64,000 nucleotides of DNA from Bacteroidetes bacterium CG12_big_fil_rev_8_21_14_0_65_60_17 (GCA_002787815.1 PCUY01000016.1:89802-153801), one strand, 5' to 3'. Numbered from the stretch's first letter, positions 53,384 through 61,630 are shown. Numbers and translations: made by a program. Notes: generated by a model from the sequence alone, not told the origin.

Positions 53384-53815
53384 ATGTACCGTGCCGTATT
53401 CCTGTTGCTCGCTCTGGCCATGACGGCCTGCACGAGTGATACCATTGACAACACCGGCCTGACCGACCCTCCTCCAGGCGACGGCTCGGGAACGAACGAT
53501 CCCCCCACGCTCGTTCAATATGCCCGCGACGTGCAACCCATTTTCAACCAGAGCTGCGGCGGCTCGGGCTGCCACATCGGCGAGACCACCAATGGCGTCA
53601 ACCTGGGGTCGTGGAATCTGGTCATGTCCTCCGTCGGCGTCCAGTACGGCAGGGGCATTGTCGAGCCTGGTAACAGCGCCGACAGCCCCATCATCGACAA
53701 GATTTCGGGCCAGCCCCGCTTTGGTGCCCGCATGCCGCTTGGAAAGGGTCCGCTCGACGGCACATCCATCAATATCATCCGAGACTGGATAGACGATGGC
53801 GCTCCCGACAACTGA
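53384..53815 (+). CDS. Secreted cytochrome c-like protein with CX4CH haem motif
   Basis: Protein of about 143 residues from ATG 53384, with a lipoprotein-type signal ending LALAMTAC. The haem site is CGGSGCH (four residues between the cysteines) within ARDVQPIFNQSCGGSGCHIG, a spacing seen in many Bacteroidota cytochrome c domains, with MPLGKGPLDG as a possible axial methionine. The stop overlaps the YceI gene. Electron-transfer role likely, partner unknown. ATG 53354 would add ten residues including the QRYN repeat. Confidence 0.78.
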   Translation: MYRAVFLLLALAMTACTSDTIDNTGLTDPPPGDGSGTNDPPTLVQYARDVQPIFNQSCGGSGCHIGETTNGVNLGSWNLVMSSVGVQYGRGIVEPGNSADSPIIDKISGQPRFGARMPLGKGPLDGTSINIIRDWIDDGAPDN

Positions 53816-54404
53816 TATCCGCTGGCCGCTGCCGTTCACTGCCCGACTGCCGGGGGGTGCACGCGCGGCGCTCGTCGCGGCGCTCCTCGTGGGGCTGGCA
53901 CCGCGTGCCGCAACTGCCCAGACATTCATTACGCGTGAAGGCACGGCAACATTCACCTCGTCTGTTCCGCTTCACGAGTTCACAGGCACGTCCGGCGCCC
54001 TTTCCGGGATGATCTCGCTCGAAACCGATACGGTCGATTTTTTTCTCGACCTGGCTACGCTCGATACCGGTAAAAAGAAGCGGGACAAAGACATGCGTCG
54101 CACGCTCGAGGTCGATGAATTCCCGTTTGCGGAGTTCACGGGAACGCTCACGACGCCCGTTGACCTGTTGCAATCAGAGCCCCAGCCAGCCACGGTCCGG
54201 GGGCAGTTCACGCTGCACGGCGTCACGCGCGACGTCGTGGTCCACGGCACGCTGACGCCCCGTGGCGAGGCGCTCGAGCTCTCGGCGGCCTGGACGCTCA
54301 ACCTGGAGGATTACCGGATTGAACCGCCCAGGCTACTCGTCATCAAGGTCGATCCCGAGCAGGACATTGAAATTCGTGCCCTTTTGCACACCCAGGACCC
54401 ATGA
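53796..54404 (+). CDS. YceI family protein
   Basis: Secreted lipocalin-like protein of 202 residues with signal peptide ending TAQ and an isoprenoid-binding barrel: HEFTGTSGALSGMISLETD, KRDKDMRRTLEVDEFPFAEF, TLHGVTRDVVVHGTL. Relatives bind polyprenyl or fatty amide ligands. Overlaps the cytochrome gene by 20 bp and the DUF5777 gene by 4 bp. The trio looks like one operon. Confidence 0.93.
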   Translation: MALPTTDIRWPLPFTARLPGGARAALVAALLVGLAPRAATAQTFITREGTATFTSSVPLHEFTGTSGALSGMISLETDTVDFFLDLATLDTGKKKRDKDMRRTLEVDEFPFAEFTGTLTTPVDLLQSEPQPATVRGQFTLHGVTRDVVVHGTLTPRGEALELSAAWTLNLEDYRIEPPRLLVIKVDPEQDIEIRALLHTQDP

Positions 54405-55273
54405 TCATGCGCACCGTCACTCGTTTTTTCGTAGTTGGATGTATTGTGTTCGGCTGTTTTCCGGTAGATGCTCAGGCCCAGCTTGAGCGCGTCCGTGCGC
54501 GCCCGGGTGGGCCCGTCGACGAAGTTTTCTGGGCGCCATCGGTCGTCGTGATGCCATCGGTTGCGAATGTGGGGGCGGGCGATCTGCATTTCACCATCCA
54601 GCACAGTTTCGGGAGGCTCTCCGACGGGGCGAGTGAGCTCTGGGGGCTCGACGGCGCAGCCAACATCCGGTTCGGGCTGGATTACGGGCTGACCAACAGG
54701 CTCTCGGTTGGAGCAGGCCGCTCGCGCTTTGACAAGGTCTACGATTTCCGGGCCAAGTGGAATGTGCTCAGGCAGACGAAGGACGACCGCGTGCCGCTGG
54801 AGGTGGCGCTCGCGGCGAATGTGGGGATTACGACGCTCGAAAACGGATTTTCCTTCGACGAGCGGCTGTCCTACACCTCGTCGCTGCTTTTGGCACGCCG
54901 CGTGAGCAATACGCTGAGCTTCCAGGTAGCGCCGACCATTTCCCATTTCAATGTGGTCTTTCGCGAACTGGACCGGTTCGGAGACGTGGTGGAAGAGGAG
55001 AACACGCACGTTGCGCTGGCTCTTGCCGCGCGCTACGTGGTGCACGCGCAGGTGTCCCTTGCGGTCGAGTACATTCCGGTTCTCGGCAGCCGGTCCGATG
55101 GCACGACCAACATGCTGTCAGCGGCCGTGAACATCGAAACGGGTGGCCATGTGTTCCAGCTGTTTTTCACGTCTTCGCGCTGGATTACGCCGCAGCACGC
55201 CATTGCGCGCAACGACGACGCCTTTTTCGACGGCGATATCCGGTTCGGATTCAACGTGAACCGGGTATTCTGA
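54401..55273 (+). CDS. DUF5777 family outer-membrane beta-barrel protein
   Basis: Protein of 290 residues: signal peptide (ending AQAQ), then a barrel-like sequence beginning VMPSVANVGAGDLHFTIQHS and ending with a phenylalanine (FNVNRVF), as in outer-membrane barrels. DUF5777 proteins usually follow YceI and cytochrome genes in Bacteroidota, as here. Function unknown. A hairpin with T-rich tail follows the gene. Confidence 0.82.
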   Translation: MIMRTVTRFFVVGCIVFGCFPVDAQAQLERVRARPGGPVDEVFWAPSVVVMPSVANVGAGDLHFTIQHSFGRLSDGASELWGLDGAANIRFGLDYGLTNRLSVGAGRSRFDKVYDFRAKWNVLRQTKDDRVPLEVALAANVGITTLENGFSFDERLSYTSSLLLARRVSNTLSFQVAPTISHFNVVFRELDRFGDVVEEENTHVALALAARYVVHAQVSLAVEYIPVLGSRSDGTTNMLSAAVNIETGGHVFQLFFTSSRWITPQHAIARNDDAFFDGDIRFGFNVNRVF

Positions 55274-55280
55274 TTTTTTT
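55240..55280 (+). terminator. Probable terminator of the cytochrome/YceI/DUF5777 operon
   Basis: Perfect 7-bp stem CCGGTTC / GAACCGG (55240-55246 with 55258-55264) overlapping the last codons of the gene, followed by GTATTCTGATTTTTTT. The stem is short and the T-run starts 9 nt after it, so efficiency is uncertain. Confidence 0.45.
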
Positions 55281-55339
55281 ACGCCGGGCAATAATCCGGA
55301 CGGGCGGTCCGTTTCAGAGGTGAACAAACCTTCAAGACC

Positions 55340-56134
55340 ATGACCCGAGTCGTACAGATTGTTGTCTCCCTTCTCGTCACACTCATCCTGCTGGCAACGC
55401 AGCTCTTCGCCCAGGACGGGCGCACAGGCCGCATTATTTACGAGGAAACCGTCCAGTTGGACTTCCAGTTGCCGCCCGGCATGGAAAGCATGCGCGACCA
55501 GATGCCATCGAGCCGGACGAACAGGCGCATGTTGCTTCTGCGCGGGGACGAACTCGTCATGCGCGATGCACCCCCATCGGACGAGGATGAGGAAGAGTCT
55601 GGCGACATCGAGATTTCCAGTGGCGGAGCCACCATCCGCATGCAGATGGCCAGTGGCGGCGAGGCCGTGGAGCGCATCCGCCACACGTCGCTCTCCGATA
55701 TGACAGCCGTCGAACAGCGGGATTTCATGGGACGTGCCTTTCTGATTACGGAATCCGTGGAGACGCCCGCGTGGCGACTGACGTCCGAGCAGAGCACCTA
55801 TGAGGGCTATCTTACGTTGAAGGCTACCGCAACGGTAGACAGCATGGAAGTAGTGGCCTGGTTCACGCCGGAAATCCCCGTCTCCGGCGGTCCGGCTTCG
55901 TGGGCCGGACTTCCCGGGCTCATTCTCGTTCTCGATATCGACGGCGGTGAGCGCACCTGGGCTGCCCGATCCATCGAACTGGACGTACCGCTTGGTAAGG
56001 ACGAATGGGTTCGGCCGGAAAAAGGCAAAAAAGTCACGCGCGCCGAGTATGACGACATCGTTGAGGAGCGCATGAAGGAAATGGGGGCGCGGCGCCGAGG
56101 CGGCAATGGGTTCATTTTCCGCAGCGGTAACTGA
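55340..56134 (+). CDS. GLPGLI family protein
   Basis: Secreted protein of 264 residues with signal peptide (LLVTLILLATQLFAQDG) and the family signature GPASWAGLPGLILVLDID at about residue 190. The N-terminal part starts GRIIYEETVQLDFQLPP. GLPGLI proteins are restricted to Bacteroidota relatives and usually sit next to carboxypeptidase-regulatory outer-membrane receptors, as here. Function unknown. Confidence 0.9.
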   Translation: MTRVVQIVVSLLVTLILLATQLFAQDGRTGRIIYEETVQLDFQLPPGMESMRDQMPSSRTNRRMLLLRGDELVMRDAPPSDEDEEESGDIEISSGGATIRMQMASGGEAVERIRHTSLSDMTAVEQRDFMGRAFLITESVETPAWRLTSEQSTYEGYLTLKATATVDSMEVVAWFTPEIPVSGGPASWAGLPGLILVLDIDGGERTWAARSIELDVPLGKDEWVRPEKGKKVTRAEYDDIVEERMKEMGARRRGGNGFIFRSGN

Positions 56135-56143
56135 GAGCGGAGC

Positions 56144-58981
56144 ATGACAATGGATACGACGCATACGCCAGCCCCCTTCGCCGCGGCCATCGGAAGAACC
56201 GGAAGAACCGCAAGAACCGTGGCTTCTTCTTTTTCGGCCCTCTCGCTGCTGGCCGTCCCGCTTCTGGCACTTTCGCTTCTGGCGACAAACACGGCCAGCG
56301 CGCAGTCGCGCCACGACGTGACGGGCACCGTGACCGATTCGCTGGATGCTCCCCTGCAGGGCGCGACGGTAGTCGTGCTCACGCCGACAGATTCCACCAT
56401 GGTCGGCTTCGGCATTACCGGACCGGAGGGCCGGTTCAACGTTCGCCGCGTACCAATGGGTGCCTACGTATTGCAGGTTACGTTCGTTGGCTTTGAAACG
56501 CGGAAGAAGGACATCGAGGTGGGCAACGCCGACCTGGATGTGGGGCGGCTCGTGCTGAGTGAGCGCGTCTCGGAGCTTGACGAGCTCGTGGTGAGCGACG
56601 AGCACATCCCGCTGCTCGTGCGCTCGGATACCATTATCTACAACGCGGCGGCGTTCGGCGTGCGCCCCAATGCCAGCGTTGAGGATCTGCTGCGGCGCCT
56701 GCCGGGACTCGAGGTAGCACAGGATGGCTCCATCAAGGCGCAGGGCGAGGACGTCAAGAAGGTGCTCGTTGACGGCAAGGAATTTTTCGGGGATGATCCC
56801 AAAATAGCCACCAGGAACCTGCCCGCCGATGCCGTCAACAATGTAGAGGTGTATGATGACCGCTCGGACCTGGCCGAGTTCACGGGTGTCGATGACGGGG
56901 AGCGCGAAAAGACAATCAACCTTGAACTCAAGGAAGACGCCAGGCAGGGCTACTTCGGCAACGTGAGCGGCGCCGTGGGTGACGACTTGACGGCGGCACT
57001 TGGCCAGTCCGGCCGGCACGACACGCGCGTGAGTGTCAACCGGTTTTCCCCGTCGACGCAGTTTTCCGTCCTTGGAAACTTCAATGACGTCAACAAGCAG
57101 GGTTTCTCCTTCAATGAAATCATGGGTTTCAGTGGCGGGATCGGAGGCATGATGGCTGGCGGTGTGAGCATGGGCGGTCTCATGGGCGGGGGCTCGTCCG
57201 ACGGATTCGTAACGACGCGCTCGGGAGGCGTAAACTTCAATCGTGACCTTGCCCGTGGCACCGAGCTGCGCACGTCCTACTTCCTGAACAGCGTGGACCG
57301 CATTACGGACCGCGCACTGACCCAGGAAGAACTGGTGGGAAGCGGCGCCGGATCGACGGTAGCAGAAAACAGGCTGGAAACGTCCGAGAGCACCAATCAC
57401 AGGCTCAATCTGAATGCATTCCACGAGCTTACTGATGGGCACGACCTGCGGCTTCGGCTCTCGGGATCGCTTACCGATTCCGATGCGCGCCGGACGGCAT
57501 CCCGTACGGCCCGGGCCAGCGATGTGCTTCGCAATTCGAGCAGTACCTTCTTCGATTCCCGGTCCGACCAGCGCCAGGCAAACGGATCGCTCACCTGGCG
57601 GCGGCGGCTTTCGGACAGTGGAACGAGCCTCGTGGGTGAAATTTCCGGCTCGGTGCGGGACCAGGACGGCCTGGCCGACCTCGTCTCGGCCAATTCGTTC
57701 TTCGAGGATGGCAACCTCAAAACGGAGGAGGACCTGAATCAGCTGCAGGAGACGCTCGGTACTTCCTGGACGGACGAAGAGAAACTGACCCTCACGCATC
57801 CCCTCTCCAAAAAGCGTACGTTCGAGACGAGCGTGCGGCGGCGCGCCGTCCGGGACGACGAGTCGCGGTCGTTTTTCGATCTGGTGGACGGCGCGCCGGT
57901 ATTCAACCTGGACGTGAGCAGTGGCCTGGACCGCACGTACACCTACATCAGTGGAGGAATCGGTCTTCGGCAGAACACCCGGAAATGGCAGCTCGGTGCC
58001 GGCGTAGACCTGCAGGGCTCCCACCTGGAGGGGACCATTCTTCGCTCACCCGACACCGTCAATGAACGCTTCACCCACCTGCTTCCGCGCGCCGATGCCC
58101 GGCTGCGCATGCGCCGCTCGACCGTCTCGCTGCGCTACAGCACGTCGACGCGCGAGCCGTCCATGCAGGAGCTGCAGCCGTTCGAGGACAACAGCGACCC
58201 CATCACGGTCCGCGTCGGAAATCCGGAGCTCGACCCGGAGTACGTGCATCGTTTCTCGCTCAGTTACAACTTCTTCGACCAGTTTTCCTTCACGAATTTC
58301 TTCGTCTGGGCGAGTGCAAGTTATACGGACAACAAGATTGCCCGCTCGCGCGAAGTGACACCCGATCTGCGCCAGCGCATTACGTCGGTCAATACGGACG
58401 GGGACTGGTCGCTCACTGGCAACGTGAATTTCGGTCGGCCCATCCGGCCGCTCGGCGTGAAAGCATCGATCAGCAACCGGGCCCGCTTTTCGCGCGGCAT
58501 TGAATTCGTGAACAGCGAGGAAAACGTGAGCCGGATCCTGGTCAACACCGTCGAGGGCCGGCTTGAAAACCGGAACCAGGAGCTGTTTGCCGCAAGGGCC
58601 GGCGCGCGGCTCGATTTCAACAGGAGCCGCTACTCGCTCAACCCGGGGCTCAACCAGGACTACGTAAACCGGACGTTCTTTGGCGAAGCGACGCTCTACG
58701 CCGGCGATACCTGGCAGCTCTCGGGCGAGCTCGACTACCGCATCTACTCGGATGAACTCTCGGGCACGGAGCAGCGTGTGCCGCTCGTCAATGCGACGCT
58801 CTCGCGGTTTCTGATGCAGCAGAAAATGGAGCTCCAACTCTCGGGTGTGGACCTGCTCAATGAGAATGTAGGCGTCAATTTCAACAATTCAGGTACGTTC
58901 GTGCAGGAGGAGCGCGTCAATTCACTGGGGAGATACGTGATGTTCCGCCTGGTTTACAACCTCTCGCCCGTGAGGCGGTGA
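56144..58981 (+). CDS. TonB-dependent receptor-like outer-membrane protein with CarboxypepD_reg domain
   Basis: Protein of 945 residues: signal region (to about residue 53, SAQ), then a carboxypeptidase-regulatory-like Ig fold (VTGTVTDSLDAPLQGATVVV, residues 58-140), a plug domain (LRRLPGLEVAQDGSIKAQGE and DVKKVLVDGKEFFGDDPK), and a C-terminal barrel to FRLVYNLSP. The plug phrase is typical of outer-membrane receptor family proteins that lack TonB partners nearby. It follows GLPGLI by 9 bp, so both form one unit. Substrate unknown; peptide or polyphenol uptake are possibilities. Confidence 0.92.
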   Translation: MTMDTTHTPAPFAAAIGRTGRTARTVASSFSALSLLAVPLLALSLLATNTASAQSRHDVTGTVTDSLDAPLQGATVVVLTPTDSTMVGFGITGPEGRFNVRRVPMGAYVLQVTFVGFETRKKDIEVGNADLDVGRLVLSERVSELDELVVSDEHIPLLVRSDTIIYNAAAFGVRPNASVEDLLRRLPGLEVAQDGSIKAQGEDVKKVLVDGKEFFGDDPKIATRNLPADAVNNVEVYDDRSDLAEFTGVDDGEREKTINLELKEDARQGYFGNVSGAVGDDLTAALGQSGRHDTRVSVNRFSPSTQFSVLGNFNDVNKQGFSFNEIMGFSGGIGGMMAGGVSMGGLMGGGSSDGFVTTRSGGVNFNRDLARGTELRTSYFLNSVDRITDRALTQEELVGSGAGSTVAENRLETSESTNHRLNLNAFHELTDGHDLRLRLSGSLTDSDARRTASRTARASDVLRNSSSTFFDSRSDQRQANGSLTWRRRLSDSGTSLVGEISGSVRDQDGLADLVSANSFFEDGNLKTEEDLNQLQETLGTSWTDEEKLTLTHPLSKKRTFETSVRRRAVRDDESRSFFDLVDGAPVFNLDVSSGLDRTYTYISGGIGLRQNTRKWQLGAGVDLQGSHLEGTILRSPDTVNERFTHLLPRADARLRMRRSTVSLRYSTSTREPSMQELQPFEDNSDPITVRVGNPELDPEYVHRFSLSYNFFDQFSFTNFFVWASASYTDNKIARSREVTPDLRQRITSVNTDGDWSLTGNVNFGRPIRPLGVKASISNRARFSRGIEFVNSEENVSRILVNTVEGRLENRNQELFAARAGARLDFNRSRYSLNPGLNQDYVNRTFFGEATLYAGDTWQLSGELDYRIYSDELSGTEQRVPLVNATLSRFLMQQKMELQLSGVDLLNENVGVNFNNSGTFVQEERVNSLGRYVMFRLVYNLSPVRR

Positions 58982-59030
58982 AGCGCTGGCGCTTCAGGGC
59001 TCGTATCTTGAGGAAGCCGTACCATGATGT

Positions 59031-60377
59031 ATGAAACACTTTCTTCTGATACTTTTGATGAGTGTACCTGCGACTGCCGATGCCCGGCAGGAATTGACGC
59101 CGCGCGAACGGGACATGGTTTCGTTCATTGATTCCCGTTTTGAAGATGCGGTGGCCTACCTCGAGCGGGTCGTCAACATCAACAGTGGCTCCATGAATTT
59201 CGAGGGCGTGCGCGCCGTTGGTGCCGTCTTCGATGCCACATTCACCGAACTCGGCTTCGACACGTGGTGGGTGGATGGCGCTCCCTTCGGTCGCGCCGGC
59301 CACCTGTTTGCCCGGCGTGTGGGCGCGGGCAGCGGCGCGGACAGCGGTGCTGGCGCGGGCCAGTCCGGAGCGGGTCCGCACATCCTGATGGTTGGGCACC
59401 TGGATACGGTCTTCGAGGATGACAGTCCGTTCCAGCGCTTCGAGCGCGTCGACGAAAACACCGCCGTCGGCCCCGGCGTGATTGACATGAAGGGCGGGGA
59501 TGTGGTAATCGTGGAGGTCATCCGTGCGCTCGCACAGGCGGGAGCGCTGGATGACGTGACAATCACCGTGGCGCTGATTGGTGACGAAGAGTCGTCGGGC
59601 GATCCGCTGGAGCTGGGTCGCGCCGCGCTCGTCGAGGCGGCGCGCGAAGCTGACATTGCGCTTGCCTTCGAGCCTGGAGACGGAAAGAGTGAAACGGCGG
59701 TTACCGCGCGGCGCGGCTTCACCGGCTGGGAAGTCACCACACACGGGCTGCGCGCCCACTCGTCGCGCGTCTTCAGTGAGGACGTGGGCTACGGCGCTAT
59801 CTACGAAGCGGCCCGCATCCTGGTGGGCTTCTACGAGACGATGGCGGGCGAGGAACTGCTTACGTTCAACCCCGGGCTCATTGTGGGCGGCACGGACATT
59901 ACGTTCGACGACCAGGAAGAGGAAGGCACGGCGTTTGGCAAGACGAATGTGATTGCGGGCAAGAGCCTCATTTCGGGCGATTTGCGGGCGCTGTCCCTGG
60001 AGCAGCGCGATGCGGCCAAGGAGCGTATGCGGCGCGTCGTGGTCGAACACCTGCCGGGTACCGATGCCGAGATCACCTTCCGGGACAGTTATCCACCCAT
60101 GGGCCCGACAGAGGGCAACAGGGAGCTGCTCGAAAGGCTCAGCCGGGTTAGTGAAACGGCCGGATACGGAGCGGTAGCTGCGGCCAATCCGGCCGAAGCC
60201 GGGGCAGCGGATATTTCGTTCACGGGTGCCCATGTCACGGCGGCGCTCGACGGGCTGGGCATACTCGGTTCGGGCACGCACACGACGCACGAAACGGCCG
60301 ATCTCCGGACCATGCCCATGCAGATTACCCGCACGGCGCTGCTGCTGCTCCGGATGGCCGAGGATTGGAATCGATAG
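59031..60377 (+). CDS. Secreted M20 family metallopeptidase (glutamate carboxypeptidase-like)
   Basis: Zinc peptidase of 448 residues with signal peptide (MKHFLLILLMSVPATADA). Metal and catalytic motifs: MVGHLDTVFEDDSPFQ (His-x-Asp), GPGVIDMKGGDVV (bridging Asp), GDEESSGD (catalytic Glu and metal Glu), and a C-terminal GTHTTHE. A Gly/Ala/Ser-rich insertion (GAGSGADSGAGAGQSGAGP) near residue 100 is unusual. Likely cleaves terminal residues of small peptides, folates or N-acyl amino acids. Confidence 0.93.
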   Translation: MKHFLLILLMSVPATADARQELTPRERDMVSFIDSRFEDAVAYLERVVNINSGSMNFEGVRAVGAVFDATFTELGFDTWWVDGAPFGRAGHLFARRVGAGSGADSGAGAGQSGAGPHILMVGHLDTVFEDDSPFQRFERVDENTAVGPGVIDMKGGDVVIVEVIRALAQAGALDDVTITVALIGDEESSGDPLELGRAALVEAAREADIALAFEPGDGKSETAVTARRGFTGWEVTTHGLRAHSSRVFSEDVGYGAIYEAARILVGFYETMAGEELLTFNPGLIVGGTDITFDDQEEEGTAFGKTNVIAGKSLISGDLRALSLEQRDAAKERMRRVVVEHLPGTDAEITFRDSYPPMGPTEGNRELLERLSRVSETAGYGAVAAANPAEAGAADISFTGAHVTAALDGLGILGSGTHTTHETADLRTMPMQITRTALLLLRMAEDWNR

Positions 60378-60401
60378 AAGTTTTTCGAGCGCGGGGAACC
60401 A

Positions 60402-60421
60402 TTAGTTGACTGGTCAAGTAT
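60402..60421. promoter_or_regulatory. MarR-type operator upstream of the MarR gene (site B)
   Basis: Palindromic core TTGACTGGTCAA (60406-60417) in the leader of the MarR gene, 30 bp before its ATG. It matches site A (TTGATTAGTCAA) and site C (TTGACTAATCAA) outside the centre. The left flank (TTAG) is also shared with site A. The position fits autoregulation. Confidence 0.6.
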
Positions 60422-60447
60422 ACGGCCCCAAACCTACCTCGAAACCC

Positions 60448-60885
60448 ATGCCATCCACGCCGGAACGTGCCAAGGAAGCGACCATTGCGCTGCTTCGGAC
60501 CGCATCGGTCGTGAAGCGGAGTTTCGAGGCCCTCATGCACCAGCACGGAATTACCCTCCAGCAGTTCAATGTGCTGCGCATACTGCGCGGCGCGGGTGAA
60601 ACGCTTCCGACGATGGAAGTCGCCGCCCGCATGATTGAGCCGGAGCCGGGAATTACGCGCCTCATCGGGCGGCTTGAAAAAAAGAAGCTCGTGACGCGAT
60701 GCCGGTGCAAGGAGGACAGCCGGCGCATGCTGTGCGCCATTACACCGCAAGGCCTCAAGGTGCTGGCCGGACTGGACGATCCCCTGGTTGCGCTGGAAGC
60801 ACAGCTGCTGGGCTCCATGCCGGACAAGGATCTGGATGATCTGATCACACTCCTGGAGCGCGCCCGCCGTCACGTGGACGGGTAG
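60448..60885 (+). CDS. MarR family transcriptional regulator
   Basis: Winged-helix repressor of about 145 residues. Helix-turn-helix region QFNVLRILRGAGETLPTMEV with AARMIEPEPGITRLIGRLEK (about residues 35-75), wing KKLVTRCRCKEDSRRMLCAI, and a C-terminal dimerisation helix. A Cys pair (CRC and C in MLCAI) in the wing could allow thiol sensing. ATG 60448 chosen because homology starts there; an earlier TTG lies inside the operator-like palindrome. Predicted to regulate itself, the SnoaL-like gene and the nitroreductase-pirin pair. Confidence 0.92.
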   Translation: MPSTPERAKEATIALLRTASVVKRSFEALMHQHGITLQQFNVLRILRGAGETLPTMEVAARMIEPEPGITRLIGRLEKKKLVTRCRCKEDSRRMLCAITPQGLKVLAGLDDPLVALEAQLLGSMPDKDLDDLITLLERARRHVDG

Positions 60886-60953
60886 GCACGCCGGCAGGCG
60901 GTGACAGCCTGAAAGGCCGACACGATCCTGAGGCAAACCGCTGCGACCCTATA

Positions 60954-60967
60954 CTTGACTAATCAAG
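60954..60967. promoter_or_regulatory. MarR-type operator upstream of the SnoaL-like gene (site C)
   Basis: Palindrome CTTGACTAATCAAG with core TTGACTAATCAA (60955-60966), located 33 bp before the ATG at 61000. It shares the TTGA-YTRR-TCAA form with sites A and B. An AT-rich block (CATATAAC) follows within 10 bp, suggesting a promoter overlapping the operator. Confidence 0.6.
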
Positions 60968-60999
60968 CATATAACACACAACCAAACAGAAAAACGACC

Positions 61000-61377
61000 A
61001 TGTCACAGACAACAACACGCCACGACGAACTGCTCGCCCTCGTCACGGAACTCAACAACATGATCCTCAAGGGAGAAATCCTGCCGGCGCACGAGAAATT
61101 CTACGCCGAAGGCTGCATCCAGATGGAAAACGAGGAGATGGTCTTCGAAGGCAAGGAACTCAACCGCAAGCGCGAGGAGGAGTTCGTGAACAACCTGACC
61201 GAGTTCCGCGGTGCGGAGGTCAAGTCGGTCGGCGTGGACGCCGAAAACAACGTCACCTTCGTTGAGTGGTGGATGGACTATACCCACAAGGAGTGGGGCG
61301 TACGCAACTACCAGCAGGTCTCGGTAGCCCGCTGGGAAGGCGACAAAATTGTCCACGAGCGCTACTACGGTGGCTGA
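61000..61377 (+). CDS. SnoaL-like (NTF2-fold) protein
   Basis: Cytosolic protein of 125 residues: DELLALVTELNNMILKGEIL helix, FYAEGCIQMENEEMVFEGKE, VDAENNVTFVEWWMDYTH and WEGDKIVHERYYGG at the end. Typical SnoaL-like cone fold; enzymatic activity unknown. Its promoter carries MarR-type site C, so it may belong to a stress regulon with the nitroreductase-pirin pair. ATG 61000 chosen; the upstream TTG lies in the operator. Confidence 0.85.
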   Translation: MSQTTTRHDELLALVTELNNMILKGEILPAHEKFYAEGCIQMENEEMVFEGKELNRKREEEFVNNLTEFRGAEVKSVGVDAENNVTFVEWWMDYTHKEWGVRNYQQVSVARWEGDKIVHERYYGG

Positions 61378-61406
61378 TATATTATAAATATATTATAGAT
61401 ATATCA
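61375..61406. repeat. 32-bp AT-only palindromic stretch
   Basis: Arms TGATATAT (61375-61382) and ATATATCA (61399-61406) are perfectly complementary and enclose a TATAAATATATTATAG centre. It starts at the stop codon of the SnoaL-like gene. In a GC-rich genome this is conspicuous; it may be part of a terminator or a foldback sequence. Confidence 0.6.
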
Positions 61407-61416
61407 CACTGCGGAG

Positions 61417-61466
61417 CGGGAGGGTCCACACGGCACGCGCCACCGGGCCCTCCCGTTCTGTGTTTT
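61417..61466 (+). terminator. Strong hairpin after the SnoaL-like gene
   Basis: Arms CGGGAGGGTCC (61417-61427) and GGGCCCTCCCG (61445-61455), 10 of 11 positions paired, followed by TTCTGTGTTTTG. It is a plausible rho-independent terminator for the SnoaL-like transcript, though the T-tail is interrupted. Confidence 0.5.
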
Positions 61467-61517
61467 GTCGCGCCCGCTCGGCCTGTCGCGCCGGGCCGCC
61501 CCGCGCTCGGCCGCTCC

Positions 61518-61578
61518 GCGCCGCTGCCATGCGGCGCGCCCGACCCCGCGCTGGTCTTGCCCGCCTGCGGGCAAGACC
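61518..61578. repeat. GC-rich hairpins before the DUF6504-like gene
   Basis: Two hairpins in the non-coding spacer: GCGCCGC-TGCCAT-GCGGCGC at 61518-61537, and a 12-bp perfect stem at 61553-61578 formed by GGTCTTGCCCGC and GCGGGCAAGACC with a 2-nt centre. They lie between the terminator of the SnoaL-like gene and the promoter motif of the next gene. Confidence 0.6.
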
Positions 61579-61596
61579 GTATACTGGATGCCCCTG

Positions 61597-61614
61597 TACA
61601 TATTTTGCACATAT
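61597..61614 (+). promoter_or_regulatory. AT-rich motif shared with the ImuB-like gene promoter
   Basis: TACATATTTTGCACATAT; the direct repeat ACATAT recurs with an 11-bp period. It matches the motif at 33985-34004 (minus strand) in 18 bases with a 2-bp gap. It ends 16 bp before the GTG start of the DUF6504-like gene. Confidence 0.5.
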
Positions 61615-61630
61615 ACCGTCTGACCCCATC

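Noticed and set aside
53129-53956. 275-codon minus-strand frame through the foldback element
   Set aside because: Crosses the cytochrome gene (CGGSGCH, signal peptide) on the opposite strand; no start context and no motif. Coding potential of the foldback element itself was also rejected.
55118-58024. 968-codon antisense open frame opposite the receptor gene
   Set aside because: The + strand receptor has signal peptide, plug and barrel motifs; the antisense frame is rich in His/Arg with no recognisable motif and is a consequence of GC-rich codon usage.
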